Source: a virus | Length of the DNA: 29,877 bases | Virus record (IMG/VR): IMGVR_UViG_3300030399_000065 | Coordinates: 1-29,877 of that record | Strand: one strand, 5' to 3' | Part shown: piece by piece, positions 17,509 to 25,894 of the stretch | How the letters are laid out: each line of letters begins with the position of its first letter | How positions within the stretch are numbered: the first letter of the stretch is position 1 | Translations under genes and position numbers: made by a program | The notes under the pieces: generated by a model | Told to the model about the DNA's origin: nothing | Databases searched by the model: none | What the model saw: the letters and a program-made list of their open reading frames with translations, nothing else

Positions 17509-18794
17509 TGGAAGATAACATGAAAGATAAGACGCTTTGCTTTTATGATTCGGGCATGTTCATCGAACTTGCCATTACGCTTTCTAAATCATTTGGCCGT
17601 GTTTTATATTTTTCGGATTGGGTTTCAGAATACCCTATTAGTCAGGATGACCGTATCGGCGATGGTGTACCCGGACTTGAAAGGATATCTGACTTTTTTG
17701 AAGTGGTTTATGATGCCGATAATAAATTCAATGTTGACATTTATTGCTTCCCGTCGATATACCACGGCTGGCTACAGATATTTTTACGCGATAAATTAGG
17801 TAAACGGGTTTGGGGTAGTGGTTTGGGTGATGAACTTGAACGGTGGCGATTACAGGCAAATAAGGCTTTTGCTAAATTGGGATTGCCCCGCCCTACTATG
17901 ATTGAAATAGAAGGCATGAAGTCGCTTAGGGCGCATTTAAAAACAGTAGAGGACAAATACATAAAAGTTTCCGAATATCGCGGCTCCGGCGAGACCTGGC
18001 ACCATGAGAATTATGAACTTTCAGAACCCATCCTTGACGAAATGGCCCATGAGCTGGGGAAAGAACAAGAGGTGTTTAAATGGCTTGTTGAAGATCCCAT
18101 TAATGACGCTATTGAAGTAGGCACCGATATTCCTAACTGTATCGACGGAATGTTCCCGACAAAAACTATTCAGGGCGTTGAGGATAAAGACTGCGCCTAT
18201 GCTTGTGTGGTAAAAGATTATGCCGACATCAGCCCATTAATCACAGATTTCAATAAAGCTGTAGCGCCATTGTTGAAAAAATATAAGTACAGGAACTTTA
18301 TGTCTACCGAAATAAGGGTTGGCAAGGACAAAGTTCCGTATATGATCGACTTCACGGCCCGTTATCCGTCCCCTCCTGGAGAAATTTACCTTGAATTGAT
18401 TTCCAACCTTGCAGAAATGATTTGGTATGGCGCAGAGGGTATTTTAATTGAACCTAAATTTGCTGCCAAATACGCTATTGAGGTAATGATAAACAGTGAG
18501 TGGGCAGAAAATAAGTGGCAAACTATAAATTTCCCTCCTGAAGTACGTCAATGGGTAAAACTTCGCAACCTGGCGATTATAAACGGAACTTATTGTGTTA
18601 TTCCGAGGTATAAAGATTTTGCGAATATCGGGGCGGTTGTATCTATTGGGAATACCCTTGAAGAATGTGAAAAAAAGGCAAATGATATCGCCGATAAGAT
18701 AAAAGGATATGGTGTGGTAGTTAAAACAGCATCTATCGAGCGCATTAAAAAGACAATTTCCAAAGCTGAAAAATTAGGGATAAAATTTGATTAA
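17508..18794 (+). CDS. ATP-grasp ligase (PurD-like architecture)
   Basis: A 428-residue protein with the ATP-grasp layout: an N-terminal Rossmann-like domain (about 8-105), a linking helix with NKAFAKLGLPRP (118-129), a nucleotide-binding part with IKVSEYRGSGETW (Lys153 and Gly159/161 as the expected ATP-contacting Lys and loop), an acidic strand before GTDIPNCIDG, and the metal-site strand YMIDFTARYPSPPGE with Asp281. The end (GNTLEECEKKANDI) resembles the C-terminal domain of phosphoribosylamine-glycine ligase. Such enzymes join a carboxylate to an amine through an acyl-phosphate. Oddity: the usual Glu-x-Asn metal pair reads Asp281-Phe-Thr283. It is coupled to the acidic 39-residue peptide and ends the virion operon. 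Substrate is unknown; purine synthesis is unlikely in this context. Confidence 0.65.
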   Translation: MEDNMKDKTLCFYDSGMFIELAITLSKSFGRVLYFSDWVSEYPISQDDRIGDGVPGLERISDFFEVVYDADNKFNVDIYCFPSIYHGWLQIFLRDKLGKRVWGSGLGDELERWRLQANKAFAKLGLPRPTMIEIEGMKSLRAHLKTVEDKYIKVSEYRGSGETWHHENYELSEPILDEMAHELGKEQEVFKWLVEDPINDAIEVGTDIPNCIDGMFPTKTIQGVEDKDCAYACVVKDYADISPLITDFNKAVAPLLKKYKYRNFMSTEIRVGKDKVPYMIDFTARYPSPPGEIYLELISNLAEMIWYGAEGILIEPKFAAKYAIEVMINSEWAENKWQTINFPPEVRQWVKLRNLAIINGTYCVIPRYKDFANIGAVVSIGNTLEECEKKANDIADKIKGYGVVVKTASIERIKKTISKAEKLGIKFD

Positions 18795-18805
18795 TATTTT
18801 TTATT

Positions 18806-18813
18806 TACATTTA
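18806..18813 (+). promoter_or_regulatory. Candidate promoter for the fibre module
   Basis: TACATTTA differs in one base from the Bacteroidota -7 consensus TAnnTTTG and is preceded by TTATT, as at the candidates near 104 and 27112. It lies in the only gap of notable length (36 bases) between the virion operon and the fibre genes, 17 bases before ATG 18831. A TTTG at 18786-18789 lies upstream at a shorter spacing than usual. Confidence 0.3.
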
Positions 18814-18830
18814 CTGAAAAAAATCAACCT

Positions 18831-19145
18831 ATGGCAACTACAACGTACACCATTACACAAGCGAATAGCAAGCCGGGTAGCATTGTAGTTACGCCGAGTG
18901 CTGCCGGGACCATACCGCAATATTATCTTAATTTGAAAAGCATTAAGCTGGAAGGTTCAAATCCCTTTTTAGCTGATAACGCCACGCTTAACCCGGCTGC
19001 CACGGTTACGATCATAAACAAAGATGGGGGTGGCTATATCATTAAGGATATGTTGATGTCGAGCATTACCAACATCGGCGGATCGGCAACACCGGCAACA
19101 TTGGCTTTAACACTTGCTGCTATAGCGGCCCTATTAGCTGAATAA
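18831..19145 (+). CDS. Small structural protein (104 aa), hypothetical
   Basis: First gene of the fibre module. It is Thr/Ala/Gly-rich and beta-prone in the first two thirds (TTTYTITQANSKPGSIVVTP), with an Ala/Leu-rich helical end (ATLALTLAAIAALLAE) that is probably amphipathic or packs against a partner rather than a true membrane segment. It starts after a 36-base gap with a promoter-like site, and the next gene begins three bases later. No family was recognised; a small virion protein of the tail or fibre attachment site is the likely reading. Confidence 0.6.
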   Translation: MATTTYTITQANSKPGSIVVTPSAAGTIPQYYLNLKSIKLEGSNPFLADNATLNPAATVTIINKDGGGYIIKDMLMSSITNIGGSATPATLALTLAAIAALLAE

Positions 19146-19148
19146 ATC

Positions 19149-19616
19149 ATGGGAGCAACAGCAAGCGGTAATGTAGCCCAAAATAGCCTTGCAGGAGGTA
19201 GTTACCTTTATACAGATAGCGGCACCGGGTATAGTGGTGTTACCTCCCGCATCCTTACCATTTATGATGCCAACGGCAACGTGGTAAGTATTGCAGGTAA
19301 TCCCTATTCAATGGGCGCTAACCTCACACAACAGATCAGCAACCTCCCGGATGGCACATATACCTTTATCTGTGTTGTAACCGATGCCAATGGCCAATGG
19401 ACAGCCACTGTGGTTTATGTTGCTATTGGCTTCTACACCGCTGCTTTTCTGCAAAGGATGTCAACCAACGGCTGCGGGTGTTCCGGTGACTCGTCTAATC
19501 TTGACGATGGTGAAAATGAGTTGGCTGCAGCACAGCGTTTCGCCGTTGGCGGCAATCTTGTAGCTTCCAATAATTGTGTGTTAGCGGCGAATACGTACAT
19601 TAATAATACTTATTAA
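19149..19616 (+). CDS. Ig-like small tail protein (155 aa)
   Basis: Residues 15-95 look like one Ig-type beta sandwich (SRILTIYDANGNVV, then LPDGTYTFICVVTDANGQWT). Residues 96-155 are helical, with a Cys cluster NGCGCSG followed by ELAAAQRFAVGGNLVASNNC. The beta part plus Cys-containing helical tail resembles small proteins at the start of fibre modules in other Bacteroidota phages, perhaps a fibre adaptor. The Cys cluster is worth noting because most virion proteins here have few Cys. Starts three bases after the previous stop; the next gene begins one base after its own stop. Confidence 0.55.
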   Translation: MGATASGNVAQNSLAGGSYLYTDSGTGYSGVTSRILTIYDANGNVVSIAGNPYSMGANLTQQISNLPDGTYTFICVVTDANGQWTATVVYVAIGFYTAAFLQRMSTNGCGCSGDSSNLDDGENELAAAQRFAVGGNLVASNNCVLAANTYINNTY

Positions 19617-19617
19617 G

Positions 19618-20436
19618 ATGCCGACACCAACGCAAGTACAGCAAAGCATCCTTTCGGCGCAGCTTGCGCAGGCAAACCTTGTGTATGCAAATAACCTTTC
19701 TATGGCTGCTGGATTTAAGCCATCTCACCATTTTACTATAAAACGTTTCAGGTGGCTTATTGCCGCTTGTTTAAGGCAATACAACTTAGGTGATCTTTCG
19801 TCACAAAATTTTCTTACTGTTTATGGTTGTCTTTGTTCATTAACTGGTCAGGATAGTGCAAATCCCATCGACCCCAATTATCAAGGGCCTAACTTCAACA
19901 TCGGTATCGCCGTTACAAATGTGACAGCCAATTATAATGAGGGTATCATTGAGTTTAGCAATCAGCAAACAGTTCAAATTTTGAATTATAGCAATACGTT
20001 AGCTAAAATATACGGACCAAATCCAAAGGTGATGATCTACACGCCGGGATTTGTGCAGGATGAGCAGACAGAACCTACTTATATTTACAACAATCCCACC
20101 GATCCAACATCTGGTCTTGTATCAATTACATGGTCCTATCCTGTTGCCGTAACCGGCTATATAGCTATTTGGGGTAGTGTTCCTGTAACTACGCCTGGCA
20201 GTGGTACGTCGGGAGGTGGTTCAATCTTATTTGATTACACACAGGCGGCACTGCTGCAAGATGGTAATGGTTCATGGTATTTACCTTTAACCTTACCAAA
20301 TAACTACGGTGTAGCCTGGGCGACCAGTAACGGCAACCCTGTAGGCGCGGGTGGTTTTTACACTAATTTTAGCCCGAACAGGCTTTATGGATTTATAGAT
20401 AATTCAGCACAGACCATTGTGGTAAAAGTTGTTTAA
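19618..20436 (+). CDS. Tail/fibre-attachment structural protein (272 aa)
   Basis: The N-terminal 70 residues are helical (ILSAQLAQANLVYANNLS, then FTIKRFRWLIAACLRQYNLG); the rest is beta-rich. The middle has a segment QTVQILNYSNTLAKIYGPNP and a TYIYNNP strand of a kind that recurs in tail-tip and fibre-attachment proteins of Bacteroidota phages. The C-terminal 65 residues after a Gly/Ser linker (TTPGSGTSGGGS) form a small separate beta module. No signal peptide, unlike the three genes that follow. Likely links the fibres to the tail; this is inferred from order and composition. Confidence 0.5.
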   Translation: MPTPTQVQQSILSAQLAQANLVYANNLSMAAGFKPSHHFTIKRFRWLIAACLRQYNLGDLSSQNFLTVYGCLCSLTGQDSANPIDPNYQGPNFNIGIAVTNVTANYNEGIIEFSNQQTVQILNYSNTLAKIYGPNPKVMIYTPGFVQDEQTEPTYIYNNPTDPTSGLVSITWSYPVAVTGYIAIWGSVPVTTPGSGTSGGGSILFDYTQAALLQDGNGSWYLPLTLPNNYGVAWATSNGNPVGAGGFYTNFSPNRLYGFIDNSAQTIVVKVV

Positions 20437-20437
20437 C

Positions 20438-21961
20438 ATGAAAAAATTACTATTTTTCTTTTTGCTAATTCCTTTTGTTGTCTCGGCGCAATGGAAAGCA
20501 GCCGGCAATGTTATGCAGGTTACGGCTGACGGGTTTAAATATCGGATACCTACTGGCACAGTTGCGCCAGGTTTTTTTTATGCCTATACAAAATACCAGG
20601 TTGACAGCGCCATCAGTGCGTCCACAGGTGGGAATGGCGCTATATTAAATCAATCTGCCATCGCCCAACCAGCTGCCTTTTGGATATTGAACAACGGGGA
20701 GGTTGACGGGACGTTTACGGTGGGTAAAAAGCTGTTCAACCTTAACGGGTATGGAACGGGGAGTTACTTTGCGCCAACGGCGACAGGGGGCACCTACGGG
20801 AACCTTGACCTTTACACCAATTTTAATCCGGGTGCTAACACTACATCGCTGGTGTACGGGGTAAACAGCACTTTTGTCACCGGGTCCGGATCGAATACCT
20901 ATTCAAGCCCTTTGACTAATTTTAACAGCTACTACATCAATCAGGCGGCAAGTGTGGTAACAAGTGTAAACCACTATGTGGTGCAATCGCCTTTTTTTCA
21001 TAATACAGGGTCAATAGGAACAGATTACGGGGTTCATATCTACCCGCAGGCTGTTTACGGGGTTACAACAGGGTACGCGGTGTATGCCCCCGGCGTAAGC
21101 GATATAAGCCTGTTTGGGGGTAATGTGGGAATAGGTGGCAACTCACCCCCGACAAAGCTGTTTCAGGTGGTACAGGGCACCATAGCGCCGGGCGTTGCCG
21201 CTGTTACATCGGGGAGCCCAACGGTAACGGGCACAGGGACACAATTCTTATCAACCTTTCAACAGGGGCAAACCATTACCATTGGTGGGCAGACGCGCAC
21301 AATCTCAACGGTTAATTCAAACACTTCAATAACCGCAACAGCCAACTGGACGATCACCAGTACGTTGCCGGCACCTGTTCAGACCTCACCAAGCGTTACG
21401 ATAGGCGCTGGGGGCACATTTACACCGGGTACCTATTACTATGAGGAAACGGCGGTAAACGGCTCTGGGGAAACGGTGGTTTCAAATGAGGTATCAGCGG
21501 TGGTGGGGACATCAACTTCGGTAGTGACTTTAAATTGGAACCCCGTTCCGGGCTTTACCTCGATCAATGTTTACAGGGGCACCACTTCGGGTGGGGAGAA
21601 TGTTTACTTTTCAACAACCAACTACCAAACTTATATTGACAACGGTGCGGCAGGGACAAGTGGTACGCCTCCAGGGAGCAATACCGCGACGGGGCCGACG
21701 ACTTATACGCTGACAGGAGGGAATGTACTGGTTGCCAATGGAAACGGGATAGTGAGTATAAGCGGGCCTCTTTCAGCGGCAACATTTTCCCCGGGGGTTT
21801 ATACTTATGCCACGTTGCCAACGCCTATAAGCGGACAATACCCGATAGCGGTTATTACAGATAGCAATACTGTGACGTGGGGGGCAGCAGCGGCAGGCGG
21901 CGGCGCCAATAAGGTTATGGTTTGGTGGAATGGGAGTGCTTGGGATATTTATGCAAAATAA
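20438..21961 (+). CDS. Tail-fibre-like protein with signal peptide (507 aa)
   Basis: ATG 20438 is chosen over the in-frame TTG at 20429 because it gives a textbook signal peptide, MKKLLFFFLLIPFVVSAQ, with cleavage expected before Gln. The mature part is Gly/Thr/Ser/Asn-rich beta sequence typical of fibres. It includes a block with YGVHIYPQAVYG (residues 195-220), a fibronectin-III-like module near residues 330-400 (YYYEETAVNGSGETVVSNEV), and a C-terminal tip module of about 50 residues starting YATLPTPISGQYPIAV and ending NGSAWDIYAK, of a kind common at fibre ends. Virion fibres do not normally need export through the inner membrane, so the signal peptide is unexpected. The next gene starts two bases after its stop. 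Confidence 0.65.
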   Translation: MKKLLFFFLLIPFVVSAQWKAAGNVMQVTADGFKYRIPTGTVAPGFFYAYTKYQVDSAISASTGGNGAILNQSAIAQPAAFWILNNGEVDGTFTVGKKLFNLNGYGTGSYFAPTATGGTYGNLDLYTNFNPGANTTSLVYGVNSTFVTGSGSNTYSSPLTNFNSYYINQAASVVTSVNHYVVQSPFFHNTGSIGTDYGVHIYPQAVYGVTTGYAVYAPGVSDISLFGGNVGIGGNSPPTKLFQVVQGTIAPGVAAVTSGSPTVTGTGTQFLSTFQQGQTITIGGQTRTISTVNSNTSITATANWTITSTLPAPVQTSPSVTIGAGGTFTPGTYYYEETAVNGSGETVVSNEVSAVVGTSTSVVTLNWNPVPGFTSINVYRGTTSGGENVYFSTTNYQTYIDNGAAGTSGTPPGSNTATGPTTYTLTGGNVLVANGNGIVSISGPLSAATFSPGVYTYATLPTPISGQYPIAVITDSNTVTWGAAAAGGGANKVMVWWNGSAWDIYAK

Positions 21962-21963
21962 TT

Positions 21964-23061
21964 ATGAAAAAGCTAATATTTCTACTCTTACTATTGCCCT
22001 GCCTGGTTAAGGCACAGACAGCGCCCTTAACGGGGCCAATACAGAATACGCTATATAAGGACGCACTAAGTCATTATTATCTGTATAGCGGCGCTACGGC
22101 GCTGGGGCAACTATTTACAGGTGGTGGTGGAGGTGGGACAGTAACAACCATTTCCGGCGTAAACACCAATGGCTTCACCTGGAGCATAGCCAACCCAACA
22201 ACAACCCCGGCATTAACATTAACATTACAAAATGCTTCCGCAAGCCAGCCGGGGCAATTACTTGCAGCCGACTGGTCAACCTTTAACGGTAAACAAGGTG
22301 CAATAACTTTAACCACCACCGGAAGTTCGGGGGCGGCTACTTTTTCAGCAAATACGTTAAACATTCCACAGTACGCGGGTGCGACCTATACAAATGGCTA
22401 CGGGATTCTACTTTCCACAGGAACGTTTAGTGCAGATACAGCATCGAGCGGGGGGCTTGTCAGTAAGGGTAGGTTGGCAACAAATTTAGGCGGTTACCAA
22501 AAAACCATTACGCTCACTACGACAGGCACAGGTGGCGCAGCAACATTTTCGGGTAATACGCTTAATATCCCTAATTACGCCAACACGACTTATACCGCAG
22601 GGACAGGACTGACGTTGACCGGAACAGCATTCAGCGTTAATGCCTCACAAAGCATCAGCACGTTATCCAATCTAACAAGCAACGGGATTATAAAGACTTC
22701 TGGCGGTACGGGCGCGTTGTCTATTGCTACGGCAGGAACGGACTATCAGGCTCCGATTACACTTACCACAACGGGCAGTTCCGGTGCCGCGACATTCAGC
22801 GGTAACACTTTGAATATCCCACAGTATTCAGGTGGGGGCGGCGGCGCAACCTACGTATCCGGCGAAACCCCATCCGGGAGCATCAATAGTAGTAATACCT
22901 CGTTTACGCTTGCTAATACCCCTGTAAGCGGGTCTGTGAGTTTATACCTGAACGGGGTGCAACAAGTTCCAACAACGGATTATACCATCAGCGGGAGTAC
23001 GATAACCTTTGTCACCGCACCATTTACAGGCGATTATTTAAAAGCAATATATGAACACTAA
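21964..23061 (+). CDS. Repeat-bearing tail-fibre-like protein with signal peptide (365 aa)
   Basis: ATG 21964 gives a signal peptide MKKLIFLLLLLPCLVKAQ (upstream in-frame codons would bury it). LLPC is not a proper lipobox because Pro precedes Cys. After a short segment and a poly-Gly hinge (TGGGGGG), the shaft contains three near-identical 25-residue repeats (ITLTTTG..GAATFS.NTLN), then a second Gly hinge and a C-terminal beta module (GSVSLYLNGVQQVPTTDYTI) of a type common in phage fibres. The final 11 bases overlap the next gene, whose ATG lies inside this coding region. Probably a trimeric fibre or fibre shaft. Confidence 0.65.
   Translation: MKKLIFLLLLLPCLVKAQTAPLTGPIQNTLYKDALSHYYLYSGATALGQLFTGGGGGGTVTTISGVNTNGFTWSIANPTTTPALTLTLQNASASQPGQLLAADWSTFNGKQGAITLTTTGSSGAATFSANTLNIPQYAGATYTNGYGILLSTGTFSADTASSGGLVSKGRLATNLGGYQKTITLTTTGTGGAATFSGNTLNIPNYANTTYTAGTGLTLTGTAFSVNASQSISTLSNLTSNGIIKTSGGTGALSIATAGTDYQAPITLTTTGSSGAATFSGNTLNIPQYSGGGGGATYVSGETPSGSINSSNTSFTLANTPVSGSVSLYLNGVQQVPTTDYTISGSTITFVTAPFTGDYLKAIYEH
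22303..22830 (+). repeat. Three-copy shaft repeat in the fibre gene
   Basis: Copies at 22303-22377, 22507-22581 and 22756-22830 each encode a 25-residue unit beginning ITLTTTG and ending NIPQY or NIPNY. They are separated by 129 and 174 bases of less similar sequence. Protein identity is high while DNA differs at many third positions, so the copies are not recent duplicates. They would form regular shaft turns in a fibre. Confidence 0.75.
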
Positions 23062-25894
23062 AAAACTTTTACTTTTCCTTTTGCTGTTTCCGGCTTTAGC
23101 CTTTGGACAGCACATACGGACCAGCCAGACCAATCTTAGTATCGTTAATGTGCTTGATTACGGCGCAGTTGGGGATAGCACAACCGATAACACCACAGCG
23201 TTTAGAAATGCAATTGCAGCTTTACCTGCCGCAGGGGGAGAGGTTCTAATTCCAAAGGCCGGGAAATACATCATCAGCGACACCCTGCTGGTAACACACC
23301 CAACTATTTTTATGGGGGTAGGTGGACTGGGCGCGGGTACAACCGGCGACATCACCAATCAACCGGCCGTAACCATAATTATGACATCGGCCACCAAAGA
23401 TGCCTTTGTCATTAACGCTCACAAGTGCGAATTTTATAATATTGGCATTTCTAACAACCAAACATCGGCACCAACGGCCGGACATGGGATTCTTTTAAAT
23501 GATGCTGTTGGCTTTAGGATGGAATATTGTACTGTCGAGTTCTTTTACGACAATGTACAATTTGTAAACGGGTATTTATGGGACATCAGGGCATGTTTAT
23601 TTAAAGATCCCGTGAAATATAACTTAATCATTGGGGACGCGGTATTGCCAGATGGAGATGATTCAAACCTATCAGATTGTTGGTTCTATGCAGGTAAATA
23701 TGCGGGGGCAAGTCATATAAGATATACATCCGGAGGCGGCCTAAAATGTAATAATTTAAAATTTAATTCTACCAATACCGGACAAAACCCGCTGCATTGC
23801 TTCGACATTGAAATGGCCAGCAATACGGTTGATAATATCATTACAAACTGCTCACTTGAAAACTTTTCAGGAAGCGCTTTATATGATGTTCCAGGCTCAG
23901 GGGTGACTTACACCGATATAATTTTCACCGACAACCAGATCACCGCTGGCGGCTCATGGACTGGCTCCGGTGGTTATAGCCTGGTACAGATCGGCAACAC
24001 AAGCTATTATCCATCGGGCGTTGTGATCGATGACAACGATTTTCATAATATCATCTTAGGCTCTGTTTCTGGCAGCACCTACAGCGGCTATAATATTTTT
24101 ACGTCAGGGACGAATGTAACTATTGGAAGCGGGAATGAATATTTTTCTGGTACAAACGGAACATCCGACAATATTTATGTGTACAGTAGTACTAACCTGA
24201 ATTTCATCAGGCAGGGGACGTTTTATACAATACCGTATGTTGGTGGATTTAATTATGATATAAGAATGGCATCCGACCAGCTTGCCTTAATTACTCAAAA
24301 TACAACTATTGGTTTTAATACTTATGGCGGGACAACCGGCCTATACCCAACCAGGTTTATATTGCGCATTTTGGAAAATTCAACGGGCGGCTACACAGTG
24401 ACTATTGGAGGAGCTACATTTAACGGGAATAAAAATGTCAATACAACGGCGAATGGATACACCGTATTTAGCGGGTATTACGACCCGGCAACATCGGCGG
24501 TTGAGTTGACCAACATAACTAATAATTTTTTGGGTAGTTATACGATTGCCGCTTTAAATACGGGAATTACCGGGCAATACGCCGGCAACCTGGCTTTTGC
24601 AACTGATAACAGTCAGCTTTATGTTTTTAATGGTACGACCTGGGGGCCAATGTTTACATTTTCGACGGGACTTACGGCAACAGGAACAACCGTAACAAAT
24701 AACCTATCAACAGGGGTTTCTGGCGGTCAGACAGCCTATGGAGGGACTGCCGCATCAAATAATTTGAATTTCAGTTCAACCACAAACGGGACAAAGGGAT
24801 ATATTTATTTTGGCCCACCGGGTGTTCCTACTGCGGGAATACAGGAATCAACCGGATATATCGGGGCTGGAACAGGTGCTCCAATAGCTTATTTTGACAA
24901 TGGGGGCCTTTTCGGAGGTTCGGTGATAGGGGCGAGAATAGGCGGCTTGTTTTCTTCGTCATATTCAGCTTATAATACTTTTTTTGGCAATAATATGTAT
25001 GAAAGTGGAGGTTACCCAACTCGCTATTCAACGGGCGTATGTTCAGGATTTCAATTTGCTTTAGGAGAGATTTTAGCTGTAGTAGGTGGTAGTAATTCCG
25101 GCAGTACTGGTATTCAAACATACCCATTTAAAGTAGATTATGGGTCTACAAATGGATCGGTTTATTTAGGGGGCTCTATTTCCGCCGGAAACAATACCTC
25201 CACCGGTTCAATGATGTATGTGCTTGGAAGTGGCGGCGTTTTTTTAAACACTTCTTTTTCCACTCCTTGGCTCAATAAGGCTGGAAGCGCCTATACACTT
25301 GGGATAAACGATAATTTTTTGACCGGTGACGCAACTGGCGGTAGTTTCGCCTTTACGTTACCTACAGCGGTTGGATATGCGGGGCTGGAATACACCCTGC
25401 AAAGAACTGACGCCACATCAAACACAATTTCTATCGGCACAACAAGCAGCCAAACTATAAATGGCAGCTCAACTTATAGTTTATCAAGCCAGTACGCCTA
25501 TGTGAGGGTTAAGAGTAACGGCACCAATTGGTTAATAGTTGATGCGTCAGCACCCGCCACATTAATCACCGGCACACCTACAATCGCTGCGGGAGCCGGA
25601 GCGGGAACATCACCTACCGTTAGTGTAACAACCAACGGCAAGCAACTGCAAGTTACAGTAACTACAGGGACATTGCCGACAGGAACTAATGCCACGATTG
25701 CGACTGTGACATTGCCAAATGCGTTAAGTTATACTCCCTATCCGGTCTTTTCTGGGGCTAATGCAAACACTTCTTTATTAAGTGCGGCAAGTATGGTGTA
25801 TATGACGAGTAGTGGAACAGCTAATGTTACAATCACATCGGGAACAACGGCATTGACTGCGGCAACTACTTATGTTTGGAATATTAGTTTATAA
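23051..25894 (+). CDS. Tailspike-like beta-helix protein with signal peptide (947 aa)
   Basis: Begins with a signal peptide MNTKKLLLFLLLFPALAFGQ. Residues 33-55 (NVLDYGAVGDSTTDNTTAFR) and the following GGEVLIPKAGKYIIS are the signature of the pectate-lyase-type right-handed beta-helix of phage tailspikes, many of which bind or degrade surface polysaccharide. Helix turns continue to about residue 400. After it come fibre modules: one near residues 497-535 (AALNTGITGQYAGNLAF), one near 755-830 (TGDATGGSFAFTLPTAVGYA), and a C-terminal domain from about 838 (AAGAGAGTSPTVSVTTNGKQ) to NISL, both recurrent in Bacteroidota phage fibres. Catalytic residues cannot be named. Probably the receptor-binding protein or depolymerase. 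The gene overlaps the preceding one by 11 bases and is the last of the fibre module. Confidence 0.75.
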   Translation: MNTKKLLLFLLLFPALAFGQHIRTSQTNLSIVNVLDYGAVGDSTTDNTTAFRNAIAALPAAGGEVLIPKAGKYIISDTLLVTHPTIFMGVGGLGAGTTGDITNQPAVTIIMTSATKDAFVINAHKCEFYNIGISNNQTSAPTAGHGILLNDAVGFRMEYCTVEFFYDNVQFVNGYLWDIRACLFKDPVKYNLIIGDAVLPDGDDSNLSDCWFYAGKYAGASHIRYTSGGGLKCNNLKFNSTNTGQNPLHCFDIEMASNTVDNIITNCSLENFSGSALYDVPGSGVTYTDIIFTDNQITAGGSWTGSGGYSLVQIGNTSYYPSGVVIDDNDFHNIILGSVSGSTYSGYNIFTSGTNVTIGSGNEYFSGTNGTSDNIYVYSSTNLNFIRQGTFYTIPYVGGFNYDIRMASDQLALITQNTTIGFNTYGGTTGLYPTRFILRILENSTGGYTVTIGGATFNGNKNVNTTANGYTVFSGYYDPATSAVELTNITNNFLGSYTIAALNTGITGQYAGNLAFATDNSQLYVFNGTTWGPMFTFSTGLTATGTTVTNNLSTGVSGGQTAYGGTAASNNLNFSSTTNGTKGYIYFGPPGVPTAGIQESTGYIGAGTGAPIAYFDNGGLFGGSVIGARIGGLFSSSYSAYNTFFGNNMYESGGYPTRYSTGVCSGFQFALGEILAVVGGSNSGSTGIQTYPFKVDYGSTNGSVYLGGSISAGNNTSTGSMMYVLGSGGVFLNTSFSTPWLNKAGSAYTLGINDNFLTGDATGGSFAFTLPTAVGYAGLEYTLQRTDATSNTISIGTTSSQTINGSSTYSLSSQYAYVRVKSNGTNWLIVDASAPATLITGTPTIAAGAGAGTSPTVSVTTNGKQLQVTVTTGTLPTGTNATIATVTLPNALSYTPYPVFSGANANTSLLSAASMVYMTSSGTANVTITSGTTALTAATTYVWNISL

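Noticed and set aside
21964-22021. Lipoprotein signal in the second fibre protein because of LLPC
   Set aside because: The residue before Cys is Pro, which does not fit a lipobox; cleavage after KA before Gln is more likely.
22303-22830. Diversity-generating retroelement or phase-variable fibre cassette
   Set aside because: No reverse transcriptase, template repeat or invertase gene was found; the repeats are ordinary shaft units.
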